A DNA stretch of 64,000 bases from Smittia aterrima (lineage: Eukaryota; Arthropoda; Insecta; Diptera; Chironomidae). Within the stretch, counting starts at the first letter, position 1. Every line of letters starts with the position of its first letter. Shown here piece after piece: positions 43,962 to 55,900 of this stretch. Location: the NCBI GenBank assembly GCA_033063855.1, contig CP093830.1, positions 9,176,854-9,240,853 of the forward strand, given 5' to 3'. The notes under the pieces were generated by a model that ran no database searches, was not told the DNA's origin, and was given only the letters and a program-made list of their open reading frames with translations. The position numbers and the translations under genes are program-made.

Positions 43962-46900
43962 CTAGAGAGAGAAAGAGATCATTAGACATTCGATCTGATT
44001 TGCCATGCTAAAATGTAAATGAAATTAAGCTTTAATTAAGCCAAATATGCTTAGATACACAAATGAGAGATATTGCGTGATTTTTCGGAAAAGGAAGAGA
44101 ACAGAATGAGGAGAAACTCATTGAGCGTCAAGAGTAAATCTTGCGGAGGATCTGAAGTATTTGAAAGCTTTCATTTAACTTTTTTTTTTCATCATCTACT
44201 TCATTTCCTCTCAAAAATTCTCCATCAAAGCTCTTCTGGTTTCGAAAAGTGAAACTTGTGCCGCAATGGTTTCTACAAATCTTTAAGCTTTTGTGCATCT
44301 GAGAATATTTAACATTTTGAACAAAGAGAGAACGGAAACGGAAAATGAAAAAGTTCGTAACGTGAACGAACACATTACATTACAAAATAAGTTTTAAGTT
44401 GGTTGAGCTAAAAACTAACTTGTTAATTCAATAAAAGAATCGTGAAATTCGTGATTCACTGCACTGCGTTGGCATACAGAGATAGATAAGCCAGAACTAT
44501 ATTATTGGCATGCTTTAAATAATAAGATCAAATAGTTAAGAAAGCACTTTTCATTGTCAATCTAAAAATAGTTAAAGTAAAGTCTCGAAATGTTTGCTGT
44601 AAGTGTAGGTGTAGGTTTAAGGTTTCTTATTGAATCTTTTTTTCTTCTTCTTTAAAATGGAAGTAAATCCATCTTCCTTCATCTTATTTGTTTTCTCTTG
44701 TTTGTGGCAACAACATCTACACTTACCTAGAATGTGGAAATAAAGGCGAACCTATTGAGGGTGGTTGCGTTTGCAATCCTCCAGTTGACGACGTTCCCAG
44801 CAGAGCTGCAGTGTCGGGATGAAGAAAGTTTCGTCTCTGATCGATTCGATCTTGGTGTTGCGTTAGGCATCGCGTCAGAATCTCGGGAAGGGTCTCAAGT
44901 TGGTCCTGTGAGAATTTCGAAATTTATTATTTACGGAATTAGATTTTAAACTTTCAAAGTTTTACCTGAACTGACTGAATTTTATCCTCCAAACTTTGTA
45001 TTCTCTCTTCTAAGGCATCTTGTCGTGTCGACATGTCTGAAACAATCTCGTAGACAGTGTTTTGTGTCTTTGCCATGTCTGTAATTGTGTTTGCGTTATC
45101 CATAAGCTTTCTCTGATCCATTTTAACTTTTCTCAATCTGCCAAAAAAAATACGAGATATCGATTCGGTTGTAGTAACAAACGAGAGCGAATTAACTTAC
45201 GCATAAATGGCCAGCAGAAATTTCCTTTGATGTGTTCGCACCCGACCAGGATTTACTCGCTTCACTAACCTTGTGTGTTTATAAATGAGCCACGTCTCTC
45301 GAAGCACATTCGCCGCCGCGTTTTTGAGCTGTAAACGAGAATGAATGGTTGTGAGGTATAGATAAGCAACAGTTAAGCCACTAACAACTAAAATAAATGT
45401 GTGTGCATTGAACGGCGATGTGTGACATTCATGCTTTGGTTGGCACGAAGAGATTGACATTTTAGGCATCTCTTGTCGTCCGTAAATAATTCTAAACACA
45501 CCACATTGAATAAAATATTATAATTCCAGACTCACCCGCTTCGTTAGTTGAGTATCCATCATGAAATTGTGAACGTGCTTTTCAGCTCTCGTCAATTCTA
45601 GTTTCCTCGATAGCAATGCAACGAGAAAAGCTGTACAGCCAGCGCCCTAAAGGAGGAGTCGTGAAAGAAAAATCACTTTGAAATTGATTTTAAAAATTAA
45701 AACGTTGAAATTGTGAAAAATTCATCGTCTCTTGTGTAGTCGTCGTCATATTTCCTCATTCTTGCTGATTGCTTTTCAGCGCAATGTGCTTCAAACAACT
45801 CACCATGATACCTGTACTGACGGCTATGCCTCGGCCACAATACGTGTTCGGCACGATATCGCCAAAGCCGACACTCAAAAATGTTATCGCAATCAGCCAC
45901 ATGGAATTAAGGAGATTGGCGTGCTCGTCATCATGGAATCTGAATTATAAATTCATTTTGGGGAAATCAATCTCTTTGTTCGTCACTTGAGATCTTCATT
46001 GTTTTCTTCTTCTTTCGAGGGAAAGAGACTTGTCACATGTGGCTTGAGTCGTAGAACCGCAGAGTGATGATTGATACATTTTATTTACTTTCCGATCAAG
46101 TGTTGTACTTACCACCATTCCGCATGTCAAAGTGATACCACGGCCACAATAAGTGTTCGGGACGATATCACCATATCCAACACATAAAAAAGTGATAGCT
46201 GTTAACCACATTGAGTTTAGCAAATTGGCGTGCTCCTCGTCGTGAAATCTTTTAAACCATTTTCATATGTTTTGCGTCCGTCGCAAAGACATTAAGGCAT
46301 TAACAGATGATTGTGATTGTTCGCGAGTGAGATTGATTTGATATCGAAATTAAAGGTTTTTTTATTTATTTTTTCGTGATGGTGAAGATGTGAGAACGGT
46401 GGAATGTAGTGAGATAAAATTAAAAAGAAAAAAGAAAAAAATATTTTTTAAAATCGCATTCAAGTTTTTTTTTTCATTAAAGTTCAAATTTGTTCAATTC
46501 TAAAAAGGAATGGCGAGTGAGAGCGATCGAGGGACGAAAGCAAGCTCAAATATTTATTCACTCTCGTACTTAAGAATCTTCGCGGGTTAAAGTTACGTGA
46601 AAGAATTTTTGTTTCGTTCAAATTGACGCAAATAAGTTTCACGTTTTATGTTTCTCATTGCCGACGTCTTGCGTGAAAGTTTCAAATAAAATTCCAATGG
46701 GAAATGTTTCTTCCTTTTGTGTCAGAGAGAGAAGGAGAAAGGGATGGTGTGAGTAACTCAAACAAAGAGGATAACATAAGAAAGTCTGTGTTAGGGAGGG
46801 ATAGAAGGGAAAGCGATTGAAATGTGAACGAGGTGTTGATGTAAGTGTTGTTAAGTGTAATGTTGGTCAAGGAGTTGTTCATAAATTAAGTCTCAAATTG

Positions 46901-49900
46901 AATTTAATTGACAAACAGCTCCTTGTCTCTCTTATAACTATTTCTACATTTTGTAAAAGGCTTCTGTGAGTGTTCTGTTGTGTTAACTAAAGAAACTTGT
47001 AGTTAGTTGAGAGGAAAAGCTGGGAGAACACGAAACACATTGATTATATGAACACAATACTACAACGATGTCTACCGACGGCTCTTGACTTCAACACAAA
47101 AAACGAAAAATAATAAAAAGGAAATTTGTCGGTAATCTGATTGAATATTTCGAAAAATTAGGTAAGAAAATATTTCTTCCGCCACACCGAAAAGAGGAAA
47201 AATATCACAAAACAAATTCCAATAATTTGGCAAAATATTTCATCGCTCACAATGAAATTCATTCTTCTATTGCTTAGAGGAAAAGGAAAACTCTATAACA
47301 CGCGCCCTTGTTTCAGTTTCTTGCTTTCGTTTCTAAGGGCGATAGAAATATTTGATTTGCCATCGACATAGAGTGAAGAAGTCTAACAGAGAAAAACTTC
47401 GTTGAACTATTACATAAAACATGAATTAATTATGATAAAATTTTGATGCAACATTCAAGAGATGGAATGAGAAATATAGAAAAATATTTTATTTTTATAA
47501 CAAAAAAAAAACAATTGTGCTTTGTTGAAAGAGAAAATAAAGTCAAATTGTGCTAGGAAAGCAATCACCCAAATCGATCAAATCATCTGAACCTTCGAGT
47601 ACAAGAAAAGACTTTAACAAAAGAGTTTCTTTCCAGAGTAGAGGAAAATCACAGACGACGATAGAAAGTGACAGAGATATTTAGAAAGAGAGAGAGAGAG
47701 AGAGAGACTGAAATGAAAATTTCTTGTGTTAGATCTCAAACGATGAAATCATAACGAGTTAGAAGAAAAACTAGAGCATGCCATCTAGAAGTAACAAATG
47801 CGAGATTATTCAGTGGTTTCTAGTGAACAAAACGATCATCTCAGGATGGTCAAATCATGAGTGGTCAGCATTGAACATAGAAATCACTTTAAGCTCTAAC
47901 ATCTTTCAAATGCAATTTATGATTTTGTATGAAGTTTATTTACGTTACGAAAGCCAATCCAGTTTCGAAAGCGACAGGGGAGCTTAAGAGAGAGAGAGAG
48001 AGCAAGAGTCTTGTGTGGCTTTTGGAGGAAAGTGTGTAGAAAAGCTTTCTCTAAACGATAATGTTGTTGTGTAGATAGAAAATAAATATTAAGTCCTAGT
48101 TACTCTACCTTTTCCGATAACACTTTTATTCTTTCAACAATTTCTTTCTTTTGCCAATTCGGTTTTGAGCATAAACTAGCGTTCCACGAAATTTAATCGT
48201 TTTGGGTGATTTTCTTATTGGTTTTGTTATGAATTTCTTTTATCTGCTAAACTCCATCGACTAAAGCTGGCTATAACTCTTTTATGTGTTGCGTTTGATC
48301 AAAAATAATTAAATGTATCAATAAATAGAAGACTTTTATACACTTTTTATAGCATGAGATTAGAAATAGCGGTACTCAATGATAGTGAAAAATCTCTTCC
48401 TTCAAAAGAAAAAAAAACAAAAAGAAGATAAAAAAAATTAATAAATCTCTTCTTTCTTTCATGATTCAATAGAGTTTGAAGTTTCATTAGATGGAAAATA
48501 ATTCAATTTTGGTGAACAAGTAAACGAATTATTTACAGCATTCCGAATTCCATAAAAAAAATGTTTCATGCTTAAGAAAAAAGAAGAAAACGCTTGGGGA
48601 ATCCGTTCGCTCCAGCTCTGAGTTTGAAGATTTAGGAAGCACGAGCGAACGTCAAAGGAAATGCAAATAAGCTCTAAATTAAAAAATAAATGGATTAATG
48701 TTCAGAAATTATGTCAAACGTTCAAATATTTACTTAAAGATGCAAACTTTGAAGCGTGTGAAAGCTGTGATTGACTAAAAAAATATTTGAACTTGACATA
48801 ATTTATGAATTTCTCCAAAACCGAGAGATTCAACATGAAAAAGAAAAATGGCGAAGTTTTAATAAAAAAAAAGCTTTTTGTAGAGCGAAAGCTCCTTGAA
48901 CGGCGAATTACCAAAAGCTTTCTTGCTTATTGAATTAAATTAGCGGCGGGGGAAGACTTGGAGGAAATAAAAATATTTTCAGCAATATTTTACAGCATGG
49001 AACACTACAAACGGGATCATAAAATAAATATTATGTTGACTTCAAAATGTCGGGCGGCATATGAAATAACAAACATTCCGGCAAAAATAAAATAAAAGAG
49101 AGAGAGAGAGATAGAAACAAAGCAGTTCATCTAATCATAATAAAAACGAGTCTGAATTGTTTCCAATTAAAATAAAAACAAATTGTTTTCTCTCGGAGAG
49201 CTTTCAAATATTTGCATTGCATTTTGAGTTGAATGCATTCAAAGAGATAATGAAAACTTTTTACAGCTCGCGATGGTCGGAGCTGGTTGCAATATTCTCT
49301 TCAGCTTCAAGACTTGCTTTTGCCGTAAGGACCAACGAAATCAAAAGGAAAAACTTCTTCATTCGCTTTCTCCATACCATTAACAGGAACTTAAAATAAG
49401 TCACAATAAAAAAAGAAGTTGACTGTCGACATTTACCTCTCACATTGCCGGAGTGTCCACGATGCAATTATCCATAGTGAAACCATAAAAACTAATAATA
49501 CGGTGCCGGGGCATATTGTCATGAGGGTTTTGAAAACAAATCTAAATAGAACAAGAGAATTATTTATTAAACTGAAATTCGAGACGCTAAAGAGTGCAGG
49601 GTTACTCACCTAGTATTAAAATTAATACGATTTAATGCTCCTATACTACGCGATGAGGCGTCGGTAAAAAGTTTCGAATGTAGCAGCATAACACGACAAA
49701 TCAGGTACAAACGGAGGAACATTGGCAGCGATAGCACCACATCGAATGGCACGTCAGCAAAGCCAGGAGCCTTGTTCTTATTCGATAGTTTCGTCTCCCA
49801 ACGAAAATAATATTCGCCTGGAATGGGATGTATTGCGCATATTCCTAACTCTAATGCTATCTGACTTATTCGTTGCCATGTCATTGCGATGCGCCAATCA

Positions 49901-52900
49901 TCTGCACAATTATCTGTCATGAACAACTGTAAGAGGAAAATTATTTTTGTGAGTACTTCCGACACTTGCATGTTTGATATTCAATTAAACTCATTGCAAG
50001 CATTATATCCTGCACCTGTTTACAGATCCAATTAAGCGTTGAGCTCGTATGTGAAATTAATTAAAAGCGAAGTATAGAGAAAGTTTGTCTACAAGAAAAT
50101 TTAATTAAGCTTTCTCCTGAACGATCAAACTAATTTCTTCTATCGAGAAGGAAAAAGTGAGGGAGAGAGCTGGGACCAGCAACATTCGGTCGATGTTTAG
50201 CGAAAAGTTCAATTGAATTAATTAGGGAAACGTGTGCTGAGGAAACTTTCTTGTGTGTCGGCTTATTTACATTTATATTGAAAAGTTTTTTTTTTTGATT
50301 TTGTTGTTTTTCTTGTTCGAGACAAGAAATTGCAGTGAGCACACAACGAGTAAGCTTCGATGTTGTTGATGTTGATATTACGAGAAAGAATATTTTTCTT
50401 TCCACTGCAATCTGTGTCGAACGAGCGAAAACATCTTAATACGTGTCCTCAATTCGCAGACAAATTCTTCCTTCAATGGAAAATAATTTTCCCTCAAATT
50501 TTATGCATTTTGCAAGCATTGAAATAAATTTATTCTGAAGCGCTCATGAATTACACGAAACGGAAAAAGAAAGAGTTGGAATTGCTTTCAACTAAAAGTT
50601 TTTCGTGAAGTTTGAAAGTCTTAAATTTCTCGTCATTCTCGAAAATCTTTAAAGTTTTTTCTTTCTGTCGCTTACAATTTCATCGGATTCTGTTCTCCAG
50701 AAGAAAACTTTCAATTTGAAGTGAAATAAAGAATTTTTTACCTGAACTTCCAAAGCATGATAAGCAACTATAAGACCAAGTAAAATCACAGTCGATACAG
50801 ATATTAGTGTCTTTAATGCAGTTGAATAGAATGATGCCTGAAATGAAATAAAAAAGAAATAAATTTAGCAAATTGCGATAATAATGAAAATAAATATTTT
50901 CGCTTGTCAATTGTACAACGATAACAACAAACGTGACTTGGTTCGATTCTTTTTTTTCGCTCCAATTACTTGGACGTCAGAATTCTTTTGTGTAGCGTCA
51001 TTAAGAGAAGAAGTTGAGGAGGATTTATTGCTTTATCACGAAACATATTTGCTTGAGATTGCTATCGTAGAAAAGTAACGATTCATTCATCGAGTAAGGA
51101 TCAATCGCTTACAAGACTCATTCTAATTAACGAGGAAAGAAGCCAAACCTCAAAACATCTGCAGTCATAAATAATTTTTCACTTGATCTTCCACCACTAA
51201 TTCATTAACACGATGCTCGCCTTGGCACAGCATAAACAGACAAATTGCTATAAATAATCGGTTTCTGGTTCTCTTTTCGTTGATAGCTGATAATTCAGAT
51301 TGCAATGCTCATCTCTTTCTAATTGAAACTATTCTAAATGAAAATGTTGCAAGGACTTCGCATTCGCTTAGATCCTGTTTATGCCAACACGTAGCGTCGC
51401 AAAATAAATTTCATTTCATCGCCATATTGTGACGATGTTCCTCAAGAGAGCTCAATCCTTTCATGCACAGAACGAGGTGTGATATTTCTTTGTTCTGCCT
51501 TCAATGAAATGTTTGCCCAATCTGCCCACACTGTTATCTCAAATGAGTGTTTTCATACATCATAACCTCGTTCGGTCATCACCAGGGACTTGAAACGAAG
51601 CTGAGACATTATCAGATTCTTGGTGAAGCTCTGTCAACACTTCTCAAAGTTTAAGCTTCAAACGAATGGAGATAAAGATTTGCGGCAACTTGTCTGCATC
51701 AGGCGACGACAAAATGCGATTCTCTAGAGCTCTTTCTAGATTTAGATTTCTTCATTTTGAAAGGTTGTGCCATAAACTTATCTCTCCAGCATGCTGAACG
51801 ATACTAAATCAACAAAATCATCACCGCTCTTAGCAATGTTTTCTATTCACAGAGAAAATGGAATAAACTTTGTCGGATGTTCAAAAATCTTTACCACATG
51901 ACGCTAGAGTCCTCCTCGTATGTCATTCAAATCGTTTAAAGTTACAAACACTCTCATTAGGCCAGTTTAAACCGCAAAATAAAATTGAATCTACTCTCCT
52001 GAGTAAAATGAGCTGCAAAACATCAAATCGCATATGCGGTTGTCGACGAGAAGCCACATTCCTGTTTATTTCTATTTGACGTTGAAACCACACAAGAGCT
52101 ATCGTCAAGTTGAGATTGAGTTTATTGAGTTTTCGAGATTATTATTGTGCTGTCCAAATGAGGTTAGGATTAGCGTCAAAGACTAAAAGTTTTGTTGAAC
52201 ATGTGAGATCTCGTTTAGAGAGAGAAAAGGTTTCATTTGAATTCCAGGAAAAGTGAAAGTGAGAGTGCTAATTAGTCCATTCACCAATTAAAGCTTTTCA
52301 TAATCTCAAATTGCTTTTCTCGCCTCAATTCTCAGAAGAGATTTGATGAGGTTTCCTTCGTTACTTAAGCTTCAATCTCCCTTTGGGAGCAACACGTCCT
52401 TCAAACCAATCCAAGTTGAACAATCGGATTCTATTTCTAATTAGCGAAATAACGAAGATTTGATTGACTTTTATATTAATTTGATTACTGAACCCAATTA
52501 AACGAAGCTTTAGGGAATGAGAAAAGTTTAATTGTCTTCTAGCAATGACTGATTGCTTGATGATGTTTTGGATTGATGAAGATTAAAAAAGCTTTTCTTG
52601 AGCTTTCCTGAAGCTTAAAGCTTAGTTAACTTAAAGCGAAGTGTAAAGCTTTTTTAATCTTGGAGCTTCACTAATTAAAATCTTTCAATTTCATGGTTGA
52701 AAGCTTTACGTTGCCACAAGCGACGCTTGAAAATTCGATTTCAGCAAAAAAACTTTGTCAAACTAATTGGTCTTTGACTCACTTTTACTAACAAGAATCA
52801 TTGACGAAAGGAAAACAAGAAAAACCTCTTAACCTTTTGCAAGTTCTCCTCTACAACATTCTGTGAGCTAAAATTTATCGTTCACTGTTCTTTTATGTGA

Positions 52901-55900
52901 GATTGCAAGCAAACTTGGAGAGTAAACAAGGAACTATGGCGTGAGACTGTATAAATATGTATCAGCAGAGCTCATAATTGAATTGCACTCTCTAGCAGTT
53001 TCGTAGTGGAAAAAAAACTTTTCCCTCGCTCAATTATTTTCTCTCATCAACCGCATTTTTATTGTTAGCAACTATTGAAGCTTTTTAGCTCGTCAACGAG
53101 GTGAACTTGACTTTTCTCGACGTTGCTTTCCGCAATTTAAGCTCTTAAAGTTGCTCTCCATAAGCATGAAGCTTCAGTCTCTTAGGTTTCCGACGAGAGC
53201 AAATAGCAGGACTGACAGGAAAATCAATAACAAGCATTAGACGTTCTGCTTTAATATTTTATCAATGAAAACGATACACACTCGCAGCTTGTGCTCGCCA
53301 CATGAAAAAATGAAAGCTTGGGAATTTGAATTATGCGGCTTGAGGTCCTGATTGTCTTGCCTCTCGCAGTTGAAGCGAATAGCAAACAAAGAGAGGATAA
53401 CATCGCAAAAATTGATTTTAGAATTCTTTGTCCTCGTCGTGGGATGAGGAAATATTTCAAGATATGTCACATAACAAACAGTCTGTCAATATAACTTGTT
53501 TTGTATGTGTGTCTTTATAAAAAGATAAATTCATGTCATGAACACTCAAGTTTGTGCGCTGATTGTGTCACGTCTCAAGATAGCAGTGAGTTATTGGTTT
53601 GTCTTTGTTTCGATTGGTGAAATAATGAGATTCGTGCGAGCTTCACTTGATTAATCAACCGAGTCCTCACCTTCGTGTAGACCCCCGCACTGCTCAGTTC
53701 GTTCTCGATGACCATCACAATGATGCCAAACATTCCCATCACGAGCGCATAATCACTGATTCTCTTCCGCTTCTCGAAGAGAGCTTTCCGTCGTCCAAGT
53801 CGATAGCCGACATTTGGCTTCTGCTTTCCTTTGTCTTGCGACCCTGAGGCACCTTTGTAAATGCCGCCGCCCAAACCTCGCTCTTCCATGTACCTGTTGA
53901 GAAAATAGAAAAACGAAATTAATTACGAATGATTGATCGATCACGAATCGAGTGCTCACCTTGGATATTCTGAATGAACATTAACAAGTGCGACACCAGC
54001 TTCCTCGTTGCATGCAGAATCTTTGTTGTTGCTGTCGCGATTACCACTTTTCATCGATGGAATTGACTGCGTTGAAACTGGCTTGCGGAGCTGAAACAAA
54101 AACATTGATCGATGAGTTGAGGCGTTTGAACTCGAAAGAAAAAGCAAAAAGGAAAAAATAAGAATTTCCTTTTCTACATGAACGACTAAGGAAACAACAA
54201 AATTATTATGTAAACATTCGTAATCGATAATGCAGCTAAATATATCGATTCGACTGATATGTAAAGATATTTATTCATTAAACTAATTTATCATGCACGA
54301 GAGCGAGAGCAAACAAAATAAAAACCAGTTAATAAAATATTCGATAAAACTGAGAAAAGCCCCTCCCTCGCGATTCTTTAACCCAGTTCTGTTTAACTGT
54401 CCACTTGGGAAGTCGAAAAGTTTTCATGTTTTGGGCTGGCACGTTGTCCATGAATTGATGTCGACAGACTGTTAACATCGAGGGAGACTCTTCTGCCTGC
54501 CTTAAACTGTCAAGACTCATAAAGTTTGTTTGGGCCAACGATTAAAACTCTGACCATAATTTTCATTTGGGCGGAATTGCGAGGATGGTCAGAATGAGTT
54601 TAAATATTTTCGTCCTATGACAAGGAAATTCTTTCTCCACTTTTATTCAATTTAAAGCATTCCATTGCAATAACTCTTCATGTAAGCTATCCAAATCATT
54701 TGGAAAACTATGAAATTTTTTGTCTCTCGCCTAGAGACTCATGTCGCTCTCTGACAACAGCAGAAATTGGAAGCAATAAAATCATTCGTTTTACGATAAC
54801 TTTTTTGCGTCTCTCCGGAAGAGAAGAAATCATTTTCCATTATATTTTGGCATGGTGTAGATTGTATCTATTCCGCTGGAGCTTTTAGAACCACATGCGG
54901 CGGCCGAGCTGAGCTTTGTCATGTGAAAAAGAATTCAATTTACTTTTGTCTTCTTTTCTCGACCAGAAAAGTCATGAGAAGACAAGAGAAAGTTTAGTAA
55001 CGCCATGTCATTCCAGTAAATGCAATAACTTTTGACACTTTCCGCTTATCTTTTAACAAATTATGTAGAAAAGAGTCCGAAAAGTCGCTTGTCTCACGTT
55101 TCCGTCGAGTCATGACAATAAAATAAAGTTGAGCGGCTTTTAAAAGTTTCTATTTTTAACAGAAAGCTCGACAACAAAGGAAGATTTTTCTCGGTTTGTG
55201 GAAGAAGAGAAAAAGAAATGTTTCCTCCCTCCTCCGCATTAAAACTTATTGATTCACCCCAGCAAAAGCAGCAGCAGCAAATCGCTTTCGGTATTGAGAA
55301 AGCACAAAAGGTTAATCTGTTTCTGATATTTATTTCCCTCAAATCTAAAAGTTTATTTTTGCTCTTCTGCGGTTTATTGAAACATTTTCAGCATCGATGA
55401 AGAACAAAACTTTTTGATGTCAAAGTGAAATTCTGTTGCTACTGCTTGCAGAATGAATTCAATTTCTCGCTCATCTCTCCTTTGTTGTTTCAGTCGAAGC
55501 AAAACATCAACAATCGCTGAAACGAGAATGCCATTAATCCGACTGTGACAGGGCATTAAAACGCAATTACAATGAGGACTGGGGGACATTGGGTGACGAG
55601 ATTAACATGCTCAAAGTCGAGAAGGGTGAGTGCGGACGTTTAGTCACGCTTTTATTAAATCAAATGATTTATTATATTTGAAAGTATTTTTGAGGCGAGC
55701 TTTTGAAAGCTTCATGACTAATTTATCCGTTTACATGCGAAAAATATGTTCCACAACTACAAAGTGTCAGACGGATTAATGTTCTTGTCAATTTGAATAA
55801 TTTCCGATGTTTAACAACGAACGAACGAGTGATCCCTTAAATCCTTGGCAAGGCAGTAAATATCGACGCTGTTCACGATTAATAGTTTCTTTCTCTTTAT

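Noticed and set aside
53647..53847. Open frame on the + strand opposite copy B exon 5
   Set aside because: A shadow of the coding exon on the other strand.
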